Shown: positions 17,152 to 25,539 of the stretch, piece by piece
Numbering within the stretch: the stretch's first letter is position 1
Layout: every line of letters starts with the position of its first letter
DNA from: Oligoflexales bacterium
Lineage (GTDB): Bacteria > Bdellovibrionota_B > Oligoflexia > Oligoflexales > RGVZ01
NCBI GenBank assembly: GCA_947479535.1
Contig: CANJZQ010000002.1
Span: forward strand, 62,001 to 126,000
DNA length: 64,000 nt
Direction: 5' to 3'
The notes under the pieces: generated by a model
Database searches by the model: none
Told to the model about the DNA's origin: nothing
The model's input: the letters and a program-made list of their open reading frames with translations, nothing else
Position numbers and translations under genes: made by a program

Positions 17152-19451
17152 ATCGCAGCCATCACCCGGGCAACAGACGGGGTGCCTTTTCGGATGATTG
17201 GAAATCCGGCGTCATTGGTTTCAAGCCTGCCAATATCCCAATCACTGCAAATAATGATGTCCTGAACCCCGGCTTCACGGGCCTTTCGTGCCAGCGTCAT
17301 TCCGTCCATCGCACCACCTTCGAAATGATAATCAACCACAAGGATCGGCGCGCGGGACAAAATCATGTCTTCTGGGGCAAGCCTTGCAAGCAGATCGTCG
17401 GGATTTGCAAAAACAATCACGTCTGCATCGGTGGACTCGCGCTCCCACATGTCACGAACAAAGGGACTGTCATCAACGACAACAATCAATCTGCGGGCGG
17501 CTCTGCTTTTTAACGAGCCTTCAAAACGGCTGGCATGCAAAACCACGGCAAGGTCAGGCAACCCACGATCCGCCGGAATCGATACTTCCATTTCAAGGAT
17601 CGATCTTTCTGGATCGTACTGATGGCGAACCATTCCACCCATTGATTCAGCCAGACGCCTGATGATGACCAGACCAAGTCCGCGATTGCGTCCGTTTGGA
17701 CCAAAGGCCCCAAGACTATTTCTGACCCTGGTATTTCCGAGGACAATAAAGTTTTCTTCTGAAAAGTCCGTCACCTTGTTGCCGATTGTGATCAAGCAAG
17801 CAGGGACGGTCCCATCGCCTTGCTGCATTGCAACCTCACGGGTGGCGATGGTGATGATCGAGTCGCGTGGGGCTGAACACGCCGCATTGTCCAACAGGTT
17901 GTCCACGATCCGGCGCATTGCAATCGGATCACCAGACATTCGTGAGTGATGCGTCCAAGACGTTTTGAAACTCAAACCCCGGCCATCAAACGATGGCAGC
18001 AGTCGCGAAAGGGATGCTTCCGTCAGGTCGACGATTGAAAAACTTTGTGAGGTCACGTTGGATTTTCCGTCAAACGATTCTTCAAGCGCTGCCAACTCCA
18101 CTAAAAATCCATCCAAGTACGCTGTGCTGTCTGGATCCTGAAATTTCACCGCACGACGAAGGTCGTGGACCACCATCCTTGCCTGAAGAGCCATTGCAGA
18201 TTTCGCAAGGTGGGTGGCCGAGAGGTCAATCGCCATTTTTTTCATCCGGCCATCGCGCTGACTGGACCTGCGAATGGTTTCAAACACGACAGGGATTACC
18301 GATGAGATCAAAAGCGACATCACAGGGGGAGTCAGAGATTCTGGCAGAACAGGCGCAAAAACTAGCAGCCCAAATGTCCAGATTAGGCCAAGCACCATGG
18401 CCGAAGCCAGGCCCGGCGCCATCGAAAGGCACAAAGCGATTGTGGCCGCGATTGCCAGCGTGAGGATTGACCACACGGACACCGGGGTCGGCATGGTCCC
18501 ATTGATGGCGGAATTTGCGATTGCAGAGATTTGCGCCACTGACCCTGAATCGGATGATCCTATGATCACCAGTTCCGGAGGCTTGCTTGAATGGTTGGCG
18601 CTTAGGAGCGTCTCAAGGGGTTCTGCTTGCAGAGGCAATAGAGGCAGCAAAACAAAACCACCATCGGATTGAACCTGCCGGTTTCCGATTTCAATCTTGC
18701 CCCTGCGGATTGACACCCCCCAGGGGAAATCCCGCGGCGCGAGTGCAAGGTTCGCCACCAACCGGTCTTCCCGCCACCTGGCAACCGGGAGAAAGGAATT
18801 TCTGTCCATGCCAATCGAGTCGATCAGGCCAACCCCGGCAATGACATCGGCAAACTCGACTGCCGGACCGGCCAAAACCTGAACTGAAATATCAGGTATT
18901 TTTCGAAGGTCCTGAAGGGACGTCAATTCTGGAGATGAGTTGCCAGGTTTGCTGTTGCGGATGGAGTCCTGAACAAACTTCTCTACCGGCATCCCGAACA
19001 GCATTGGATCAGCCGGTGATACACCCGGCCGGGGGTTCACCATGCGCAACGGCGCATAGACTTCGATGCCTTTTGCCGCTGCATCGCGGAAGCCTTGAAG
19101 GTAGCCCGGTTGAGCTGCGTTTACGCCTGAAAAAACCTCTTCTTCTGGAATCAGAATTCGTTTCGCGCCAAGGTCGCCCAAACTTTTAAAAATCGCCTGC
19201 CAATCTTCTGCCCCAGGGGATAGCCTGCCCGTGCGCATCCGCCATGATTCATCCCAAACAAAAACACGCAGCTTTGGGTTAAATTGGTTGAGGCGTCCGA
19301 CGTTGTCCGGTTTGTCCCATAGTTTTCCAGCGATGTCATAACTGCCTGGGCTGACCCAAGACATGGCAATCCAGGACGCCCAGCCCCACGCCAGGACAGT
19401 TGCCGCCAGCGAGGCCATGGAAAACCTGTTGGTCCAAAAATGGTGCTTCAC
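17133..19451 (-). CDS. CHASE2-domain hybrid histidine kinase
   Basis: The 772-residue protein has a first transmembrane helix (about residues 13-33), a CHASE2-type extracytoplasmic sensor (about 35-320), further hydrophobic helices (about 326-392), a phosphotransfer helix with His429 in VVHDLRRA, an ATPase domain with N-box NLLDNA (518-523) and G-box GRNRGLGL (587-594), and a C-terminal receiver domain with Asp660/661, phosphoacceptor Asp707 and Lys755. No DNA-binding output is attached, so signalling must pass to a separate phosphotransfer or response protein. GTG start preceded by AAGGCGG. It stands alone, its end overlapping that of the PilZ gene. The ligand is unknown. Confidence 0.88.
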   Translation of the reverse strand: MKHHFWTNRFSMASLAATVLAWGWASWIAMSWVSPGSYDIAGKLWDKPDNVGRLNQFNPKLRVFVWDESWRMRTGRLSPGAEDWQAIFKSLGDLGAKRILIPEEEVFSGVNAAQPGYLQGFRDAAAKGIEVYAPLRMVNPRPGVSPADPMLFGMPVEKFVQDSIRNSKPGNSSPELTSLQDLRKIPDISVQVLAGPAVEFADVIAGVGLIDSIGMDRNSFLPVARWREDRLVANLALAPRDFPWGVSIRRGKIEIGNRQVQSDGGFVLLPLLPLQAEPLETLLSANHSSKPPELVIIGSSDSGSVAQISAIANSAINGTMPTPVSVWSILTLAIAATIALCLSMAPGLASAMVLGLIWTFGLLVFAPVLPESLTPPVMSLLISSVIPVVFETIRRSSQRDGRMKKMAIDLSATHLAKSAMALQARMVVHDLRRAVKFQDPDSTAYLDGFLVELAALEESFDGKSNVTSQSFSIVDLTEASLSRLLPSFDGRGLSFKTSWTHHSRMSGDPIAMRRIVDNLLDNAACSAPRDSIITIATREVAMQQGDGTVPACLITIGNKVTDFSEENFIVLGNTRVRNSLGAFGPNGRNRGLGLVIIRRLAESMGGMVRHQYDPERSILEMEVSIPADRGLPDLAVVLHASRFEGSLKSRAARRLIVVVDDSPFVRDMWERESTDADVIVFANPDDLLARLAPEDMILSRAPILVVDYHFEGGAMDGMTLARKAREAGVQDIIICSDWDIGRLETNDAGFPIIRKGTPSVARVMAAIQKPSA

Positions 19452-19600
19452 CTGATTTTTACCGCCTTCAGGATGCTATTAATCGATCCTTCGGACCATC
19501 AGCGGCCATCTGAAGCCACTTTGGGCGTCTGCAGACTTGTCATGGTTGGCGGATAAACCAAAATTCGTGATAATCATGATCCATTCAGGAAGGTTGGCAC

Positions 19601-20299
19601 ATGAACAAGTCGATCGAAATTCAGAGCCTTAAATTTGGCTACGCCCGGGGAGAAGATGTCATCGACATCGAAAGCCTGTCGGTTTCATGCGGGGAACGCA
19701 TTTTTCTTCATGGGCCTTCAGGATGCGGAAAGACGACGCTGCTTGGATTGCTTTCGGGAATCCTTGCGTCATCTCATGGCTCCATCAAAATCCTCGGTAA
19801 TGATTTGGGTGCCATGCCTCCAGCGGAACGCGACCGGTTTCGTGGCGATCATTTTGGCTACGTGTTCCAGATGTTCAATCTGCTTCCCTATTTGAACGTC
19901 ATGGACAACATCACGCTTCCCCTGCGATTTAGCCAGTCACGCTTGAGCAAAGTGTCTGGAACGCCTGAATCAGAAGCTTTGGTCCTGGCTCAGGCCTTGG
20001 GTATCGGAAATCTGATGAAACGACAGGTGATGGAACTCAGCGTTGGACAGCAACAAAGGGTGGCCGCCGCGCGAGCCTTGATCGGCAAACCGGAGATTCT
20101 GATTTGCGACGAACCAACATCCGCCCTTGACCACCTGCATCGTGACCGGTTTCTCGACTTGTTGATTGATGTCGTTGGCACCAGCAAAACCACGCTGATT
20201 TTTGTGAGCCACGACCGGAGCGTTGCCAATCGATTTGAGCGCAGCGTTGATCTGGCGGCGTTGAACCGCGAATTTCGTGCATCCACTGGCGATGACTGA
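19601..20299 (+). CDS. ABC transporter ATP-binding protein (LolD/MacB-like)
   Basis: The 232-residue ATPase has Walker A GPSGCGKTT (residues 38-46), a Q-loop (VFQMFN, about 88-93), signature LSVGQQQ (146-152) and Walker B ILICDEP (166-172). It belongs to the group that pairs with FtsX-type permeases, as in LolCDE and MacB, which move lipids, lipoproteins or metals between membrane and periplasm rather than import with a binding protein. The permease follows after 11 bases. GGAAGG precedes the ATG. It is the first gene of a plus-strand operon reaching at least the response regulator at 23828. The 149-base spacer upstream holds the promoter region, where I saw no convincing box. Confidence 0.93.
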   Translation: MNKSIEIQSLKFGYARGEDVIDIESLSVSCGERIFLHGPSGCGKTTLLGLLSGILASSHGSIKILGNDLGAMPPAERDRFRGDHFGYVFQMFNLLPYLNVMDNITLPLRFSQSRLSKVSGTPESEALVLAQALGIGNLMKRQVMELSVGQQQRVAAARALIGKPEILICDEPTSALDHLHRDRFLDLLIDVVGTSKTTLIFVSHDRSVANRFERSVDLAALNREFRASTGDD

Positions 20300-20310
20300 G
20301 GAGAAAAACC

Positions 20311-21579
20311 TTGCGTACCATCATTCACCTTGCCCTGCGCTCGATCATGAATCGTCGTGTCACGAGCGCCTTGACGATCCTCGCCATTGCCTTGAGCATG
20401 TCGCTGCTTTTGATTGTTGAGCGTTTAAGAACTGGCGCCAGAGAGGGTTTCACCGGAGTCATCAGCCAGACGGACGTCATTGCCGGGGCTCGCAGCAGTC
20501 CGATTCAACTTTTATTGAACAGTGTTTTTCAGATCGGAAGCGCATCGAACAACGTCACCCCAAAAACATGGGAGCACTTCCGCAATCATCCCGCCGTGGC
20601 GTGGACCATTCCTGTTTCCATGGGTGACAGCCACAAAGGCTTTCGGGTTGTTGCCACCAACGAAGATTTTTTTGCGCACTATCACTATCAACGTGACCAT
20701 CGCCTGGAATTTGCGTCAGGAAAAGCCTTCACGGATGACCACAGTGTCGTGGTCGGTGCGCGCGTCGCACGGGAGCTGGGTTACACCGAAGGAACAAAAA
20801 TAATTTTAGCCCATGGCTTGGCCGCTGAATCATTCGTCAAACATGAAACTCATCCGTTTTCCGTCAGCGGAATTCTAAAGGCAACAGGGACACCATTTGA
20901 CCGGAGCCTCTTTATTTCGCTGCCTGCCATGGCACAGATGCATGAGGCCCAGGGTGACCGTGCGGGTAACGGCGAGGATGCTCATCATCCGCGCGACCAC
21001 GATAGCCACGATGACCACGATCATCTTCCTGGGTTGTCTGCCATTTTCATCGGAACGAAAGCGCGCACGGATGCTCTGGCACTTCAGCGGGAAATTCAAA
21101 CCTACGAGGCTGAACCCATGACGGCCGCCTTGCCCGGGCTGACCTTGGCCCAACTTTGGAGCGCCTTGTCCTACGCCGAAGAGGCCCTTCGGGCGGTATC
21201 CATGCTGGTCATCGTGGTCGGGCTGCTGAGCATGATTGTTGCCCTCTATAATTCCCTCAACGAACGCCGCCGTGAAATGGCCATATTGCGAGCCCTTGGG
21301 GCTCGCCCTTGGATGATTACCGCCATCCTTCTGGTCGAAGCGGGACTTTTAACCGGAATTGCCGTCGCGACCAGCATTGCCCTGACTTATGCGGCCTTGA
21401 CGGGAGCGACGGGAATGATCACGGCCAACTTCGGAATATCGTTGCCCATAACGAGCCTGTCAGGAGAAGAATGGCTGCGCTTGGGGATCATGTTCTTGAC
21501 GGGATTGGCGATGGCGGCACTCCCGGCGCGACGTGCCTACCGCAATGCCCTTGTGGACGGACTTACAATCCGGATATGA
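20311..21579 (+). CDS. FtsX-like ABC permease with a His/Asp-rich periplasmic loop
   Basis: This 422-residue permease has the FtsX/MacB layout: one N-terminal transmembrane helix (about residues 18-37), a large periplasmic domain (about 40-285), then three helices near the C-terminus, with ALYNSLNERRREMAILRALGA (key part ERRREMAILRALG) as the family coupling motif. A loop at residues 223-238 reads DAHHPRDHDSHDDHDH, with six His and six Asp, and looks like a divalent-metal-binding site. The start is TTG with GAGGAG seven bases upstream. Together with the ATPase and the DUF3299-like gene it resembles metal-linked ABC operons known from Vibrio and Shewanella; that comparison is from memory. Transport of zinc or copper is a hypothesis. 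Confidence 0.88.
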   Translation: MRTIIHLALRSIMNRRVTSALTILAIALSMSLLLIVERLRTGAREGFTGVISQTDVIAGARSSPIQLLLNSVFQIGSASNNVTPKTWEHFRNHPAVAWTIPVSMGDSHKGFRVVATNEDFFAHYHYQRDHRLEFASGKAFTDDHSVVVGARVARELGYTEGTKIILAHGLAAESFVKHETHPFSVSGILKATGTPFDRSLFISLPAMAQMHEAQGDRAGNGEDAHHPRDHDSHDDHDHLPGLSAIFIGTKARTDALALQREIQTYEAEPMTAALPGLTLAQLWSALSYAEEALRAVSMLVIVVGLLSMIVALYNSLNERRREMAILRALGARPWMITAILLVEAGLLTGIAVATSIALTYAALTGATGMITANFGISLPITSLSGEEWLRLGIMFLTGLAMAALPARRAYRNALVDGLTIRI

Positions 21580-21589
21580 ATTGGGAGCC

Positions 21590-22084
21590 ATGAAACTTAA
21601 ACAGATCCTATTGATTGCATCCCTTGTTGCAGCTCCGGTCAGCGGAATGATGCTGCATTCCTGGTGGACGTCCCGGGATGCACACACACCCTCGCCGCAA
21701 AATGCTTCGGGCGAAGTTAAAACGATTGAATGGCCTACGTTGGCTCAGTATGACCTTAAATCTGGTAAGCCATCAGATTTATTGAAAGAACTTGATGGTC
21801 GGCTGGTCCGCCTGCCAGGTTTCATGGTCCCTCTGGAAGACAACATGAAACTGGTCAAAGAATTTTTGTTGGTCCCGGATCCGCAGGCCTGCATCCACTA
21901 TCCACCGCCGCCGCCGAACCAGCAGGTGTTGGTCCAAATGGTCGGCGAAGAGTCTGCCTCCGTTGACTGGAAACCGGTTTGGATTGAAGGGCATCTGAGG
22001 ATCACATCGGGCACCACCAAATACGGCACGGCGATTTTCCAAGTGAAGGCGCGACGGACCGAAGCCTACAAGGCAGGGTTCTAA
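21590..22084 (+). CDS. DUF3299-like exported protein
   Basis: This encodes 164 residues. The N-terminal hydrophobic stretch (about residues 5-22) is a signal peptide or anchor. The rest has the OB-fold-like strand pattern of DUF3299: LDGRLVRLPGFMVPLE (about residues 69-84), LVPDPQACIHYPPPPPNQ with a conserved Cys-x-His-x-Pro run (about 97-114), and the closing WIEGHLRI strand. This family is typically encoded beside an ABC ATPase and FtsX-type permease, as here, and is associated with metal handling; its biochemical role is not known to me. Start at 21590 rather than 21533, since the longer form overlaps the permease and buries the signal. The stop shares a base with the kinase ATG (TAATG). 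Confidence 0.8.
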   Translation: MKLKQILLIASLVAAPVSGMMLHSWWTSRDAHTPSPQNASGEVKTIEWPTLAQYDLKSGKPSDLLKELDGRLVRLPGFMVPLEDNMKLVKEFLLVPDPQACIHYPPPPPNQQVLVQMVGEESASVDWKPVWIEGHLRITSGTTKYGTAIFQVKARRTEAYKAGF

Positions 22085-23094
22085 TGAAGCTTGGAATTCA
22101 CACAGGACGTTTGGCCGTGAAGGCCGCATCCAAACTTCGTTTTTTATTGAATCCGATATCCTTGTTCGTCGGACTACAGACCCTGTCGGTCACGACGATC
22201 GTCCTCTGGGTGGTATGGTTCACCCGCCAGGAGGATCGTCTGAAGAATCTCGTTGGCTCTAGAGAATGGGCCAACATCGAGAGCGGCACGACAGTGGCCA
22301 TCCTCGTTATTGGCTGTATTCTACTGGGCGGGATTTTGGTCCTGACCGTCGTCTGGTTCCTGGACGGACTCCGTCAAAGCGCCATCATCAAGCAACAACG
22401 AAACTTCTTGTCCAGTGTCACTCATGAGGTGCGCTCTCCTCTTGCCAGCATACAACTAGCACTGGAAACACTTGGTCGCCGCGAACTCGACCAGGGAATC
22501 CGCGATCGCCTGATTGCGGGCGCCCATCAGGACATTGCGCGCATGACGCGACTGGTCGATCAAATCCTGATCGCAGCGCGATTGGACCGCGGCATCACCT
22601 TATTTGCTGAGGGACCCGAAAATATCGATCTAGTGGAATGGCTGCCGGCGGTTGTCGCTGATGCTGCCGGAACCAACGTGAGTCCCGACAAGGCCAAAGT
22701 CCAAGTCGACGTGGCTCCTGGGACCCGCTTGCAGGCTCCGAGCCAGGCCCTGCGCCTTGTGCTTGAAAACCTCATCCAAAATGCGATCAAGTACTCACCG
22801 GCAGGTTCCCCCGTTCAGGTAAAGGCGGAATGCCGGGACGATGGATCAAAGATTCGGATCATGGTTTGCGATCAGGGCATGGGCCTTGAACCGCAAGAAA
22901 TCAAACAAGTCTTTCGCATCTTCAGGCGCGGCGACCGCGCTGTAAAAAAAGCCATACCAGGCACTGGCCTTGGACTTTACATTGTCGAATCGATGACTCG
23001 TATCATGGGCGGACGCGTGCGAGTCGAATCTGCTGGTATCGATCAAGGTGCCGCGTTCATCATTGAATTGCCTGCGGCTGCTGGAAAAAAATGA
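22084..23094 (+). CDS. Membrane sensor histidine kinase
   Basis: The 336-residue kinase has two transmembrane helices (about residues 26-46 and 71-93) with only ~25 residues between them, so it probably senses membrane state or a partner rather than binding a large ligand. The phosphoacceptor is His114 in SVTHEVRSPLAS, followed by an ATPase domain with N-box LIQNAIKYSP, D-box DQGMG and G-box PGTGLGLYIV. No clear HAMP domain is present. The start overlaps the stop of the DUF3299-like gene by one base, and its end overlaps the regulator gene by four, so the ABC module is translationally coupled to the two-component pair. Confidence 0.92.
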   Translation: MKLGIHTGRLAVKAASKLRFLLNPISLFVGLQTLSVTTIVLWVVWFTRQEDRLKNLVGSREWANIESGTTVAILVIGCILLGGILVLTVVWFLDGLRQSAIIKQQRNFLSSVTHEVRSPLASIQLALETLGRRELDQGIRDRLIAGAHQDIARMTRLVDQILIAARLDRGITLFAEGPENIDLVEWLPAVVADAAGTNVSPDKAKVQVDVAPGTRLQAPSQALRLVLENLIQNAIKYSPAGSPVQVKAECRDDGSKIRIMVCDQGMGLEPQEIKQVFRIFRRGDRAVKKAIPGTGLGLYIVESMTRIMGGRVRVESAGIDQGAAFIIELPAAAGKK

Positions 23095-23828
23095 ACGTAG
23101 ACGGAACCATTAAAAATATTCGACAACCATCGGGTTCGATATTGCTCGTTGAAGACGAACCGAACCTGGCCTTTACCCTCGATTTGAACTTGAAGGCGGA
23201 AGGCTACGATGTGTCGGTGTGCAAGGATGGTGACGCTGCAGAGGAATTGATCCGCAGCTCGGGCTCCGCCTTTGACTTGTACCTGCTGGACGTGAACCTC
23301 CCTGGCCGCAACGGATTTGAAATTGCAAAAGTGATCCGGGAAAAAAACCAGCGCGCCGGAATCATCTTTCTAACCGCAAGGGCTTCCGAATCTGACTCGG
23401 TGCGAGGCCTTTCGCTGGGCGCAGATGACTACATCACAAAGCCATTTCGTCTGGTCGAGCTGCTGCTCAAGGTCAAAAGAACCTTGGCACGGTGCGCCAT
23501 GTTTGAAACGGGAGAGACCGTTTCGACTGGAACGCTGATTTGGGGGCCGTTTGAACTTGATTCTGAAAAACTACTCATCAAAACCCCAACGGGTCAGTCG
23601 GTCCTGACCCGCCTTGAGGCTGACATGCTCAAAGAATTCTTTTTAAATCCCGATCGCGTCTTGAGCCGCCAACACCTCCTGGCTAAAGTCTGGGGCGTGA
23701 GCGAAGGTGTAGAAACGCGTACGGTCGATAACTTTGTCGTCCGCCTGCGCCGCCTCATTGAATCCAATCCAGCCAACCCGAGATACCTGAAAAGCATTCG
23801 AGGAAGGGGTTACGTTCTTGCACCTTGA
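23091..23828 (+). CDS. OmpR/PhoB-family response regulator
   Basis: The 245-residue protein has an N-terminal receiver (acidic Glu21-Asp22-Glu23, phosphoacceptor Asp67 in LLDVNLPGRNG, Lys near 117 in ITKPFRL) and a C-terminal winged-helix DNA-binding domain ending in RYLKSIRGRGYVLAP, the typical OmpR-type wing. Overlapping the kinase gene by four bases, it is the cognate regulator. The likely targets are envelope or metal-response genes, perhaps its own operon, but I could not identify a repeated site in the upstream spacer. Its end overlaps the dapF start by 11 bases. Confidence 0.95.
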   Translation: MNVDGTIKNIRQPSGSILLVEDEPNLAFTLDLNLKAEGYDVSVCKDGDAAEELIRSSGSAFDLYLLDVNLPGRNGFEIAKVIREKNQRAGIIFLTARASESDSVRGLSLGADDYITKPFRLVELLLKVKRTLARCAMFETGETVSTGTLIWGPFELDSEKLLIKTPTGQSVLTRLEADMLKEFFLNPDRVLSRQHLLAKVWGVSEGVETRTVDNFVVRLRRLIESNPANPRYLKSIRGRGYVLAP

Positions 23829-24744
23829 ATTCGAAAAATGGCATGGATGTAAAAACGATTTTTTGGTGACTTGGATCCAAGCCACAGACAAGGATATTGT
23901 CGTCCCAAGTCTGCAACGGCAAGCCACGCAGATTTGCGACCGCAACGGGTCTGGTGTTGCTGCTGACGGAATCCTGGTCTTGATCACCAAAAATCACCGC
24001 GAGCTTTTTCCAGAAGAACTGGTCGTCATCAATTCAGACGGGAGTCTGGCAAAAAACTGTGGCAATGGACTTCGTTGTGCAGCACGCAGTGTTTTAAGGA
24101 AGATGGATTCTGCGGGGATGCAGCCTGCCGACTTGCCGCCAGCCCTCGAGCTCCGGATCCAAGGGCGTCCTTTTTGGTGCAAGGTATTTGGTCCGAAAGG
24201 CTTTATCGGTATCGACATGGGATCAGCCACGATTGAGTCGATAGGCCCACAACACCTCATACGAAAAGAACTCAACGACGCACTGGAAAAATTCCAGATC
24301 AAACAACCAACAGCCATCTACAAGGTTGATGTTGGAAACCCCCATCTTGTCTTACTTGGCATTGCGCCAGACAAGGGTTCCTTCTCAGCCTTTGCAAACC
24401 AGATCCAGAATCTTGACGGCTGGGATGGCATCAATGTCCACGCAGCCACCGAAGAGGCTTCTGATGACCGCATCGTCAAATCAGCTGCCAAAGCCATGAA
24501 TATCTCTGTTGATCCAATTTGGTCTGCTCTTCCATGGGAGCGCGGTGTTGGATTAACCCAGGCTTGTGGCAGTGGAGCCGTCGCCATCGCAGCCGCGATC
24601 TCTGCGGCCGACGACATGGGCGAAAACTCAACGTGGACGGCCATCAAGATGCCAGGAGGCGACCTCTTTGTGCAAATCGCAGATGGCAATCACATCCTTG
24701 CGGGTCCGGCCACGCTGGTATTTACTGGATCCTTGGAAATTTAA
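23818..24744 (+). CDS. dapF: Diaminopimelate epimerase
   Basis: DapF converts LL- to meso-diaminopimelate, needed for lysine and for peptidoglycan cross-links. Both catalytic cysteines are in place: Cys81 in NCGNGLRC, and the second in ACGSGAVAIA near residue 258. The 308-residue length is at the upper end of the family. The start is a TTG inside the end of the response-regulator gene; no later ATG would keep the conserved N-terminal motif KWHGCKNDF (residues 7-15, equivalent to the usual HGxGNDF). Its place behind a two-component pair suggests shared expression with envelope genes. Confidence 0.95.
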   Translation: MHLEFEKWHGCKNDFLVTWIQATDKDIVVPSLQRQATQICDRNGSGVAADGILVLITKNHRELFPEELVVINSDGSLAKNCGNGLRCAARSVLRKMDSAGMQPADLPPALELRIQGRPFWCKVFGPKGFIGIDMGSATIESIGPQHLIRKELNDALEKFQIKQPTAIYKVDVGNPHLVLLGIAPDKGSFSAFANQIQNLDGWDGINVHAATEEASDDRIVKSAAKAMNISVDPIWSALPWERGVGLTQACGSGAVAIAAAISAADDMGENSTWTAIKMPGGDLFVQIADGNHILAGPATLVFTGSLEI

Positions 24745-24756
24745 AAGGGACTTGGA

Positions 24757-25539
24757 ATGACTCAAAAGACCATGAAGAAGAACCTGCCGGCGGTGGTTCA
24801 TCCGGTCGAAAGTACATCCGACATCCTTAAGCGGGTCCCGCTTTTAATGCCGCTTGTGCGGACACTTCAAACCTATCACCGGCATCAGGTGGTCGGGCTG
24901 CGCAATCTCCCAAAATCGGGACCCTACCTGTTGGTCACCAATCACAGCCTTGCCACCTACGACATCCTCCTCTTGTTTGGAGCAATCTTTCAGAATTCAA
25001 GGCGCCTTCCCCGCCCGCTGGTCGACCGCGCATTCTGGCGCGTCCCTTATCTCGGGAACATCATGAATTTTTTTGGTTCTGTGCAGGGCAGCCACGATAG
25101 CGCGAAACAGCTTCTCGCAGAGGGCAATATCGTCGCGGTTGCACCGGGTGGAATGCAGGAAGCGTTGCGCACCTCTGACGAACGCTACCAAGTCCGTTGG
25201 CGTAAACGCAGGGGCTTTGCCCGACTCGCCATGGAGGCCCAGGTACCGGTCATCTTGGCCGCCTGCCCAAGGGCCGATGACTTGTACGCAATTTACCCAA
25301 ATTTCTTGACGAGCTTTATTTACGATAAACTGCGCATGCCCCTGCCAATTGCCCGTGGCATTGGTCTGACAATCATCCCGCGTCCCGTGAAACTCGTGCA
25401 TTACTTGAGCGAGGCAATGCGCCCTCCGAAAATGGATGCCGATCCGGACATCAATGCAAAGAGGCTCGAAGCCTGGCATTTGAAATTGACCAAGCGGATG
25501 CAACAACTGATCGGAGAAGCCATTGCCCATGAAAACTGA
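24757..25539 (+). CDS. PlsC-type 1-acyl-glycerol-phosphate (lysophospholipid) acyltransferase family protein
   Basis: This 260-residue protein has the acyltransferase motif NHSLATYD (residues 62-69), fitting the NHx4D catalytic signature, and the second block VAPGGMQEAL (about 127-136), which here reads GGMQEA rather than FPEGTRS, as in diacylglycerol- or hemolysin-type members. A Pro-containing block (QVPVILAACPRA) follows. It probably acylates a lysophospholipid or related acceptor at the inner membrane. ATG follows the dapF stop by 12 bases, with GGGAC-rich upstream sequence. Its end overlaps galE by 11 bases. The exact substrate cannot be told from sequence. Confidence 0.85.
   Translation: MTQKTMKKNLPAVVHPVESTSDILKRVPLLMPLVRTLQTYHRHQVVGLRNLPKSGPYLLVTNHSLATYDILLLFGAIFQNSRRLPRPLVDRAFWRVPYLGNIMNFFGSVQGSHDSAKQLLAEGNIVAVAPGGMQEALRTSDERYQVRWRKRRGFARLAMEAQVPVILAACPRADDLYAIYPNFLTSFIYDKLRMPLPIARGIGLTIIPRPVKLVHYLSEAMRPPKMDADPDINAKRLEAWHLKLTKRMQQLIGEAIAHEN

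Noticed and set aside
19567-19582. GTGATAATCATGATCC as a Fur/Zur-type operator before the ABC operon
   Set aside because: Only the central ATCATGAT is a true palindrome and the flanks do not match Fur or Zur consensus well enough.
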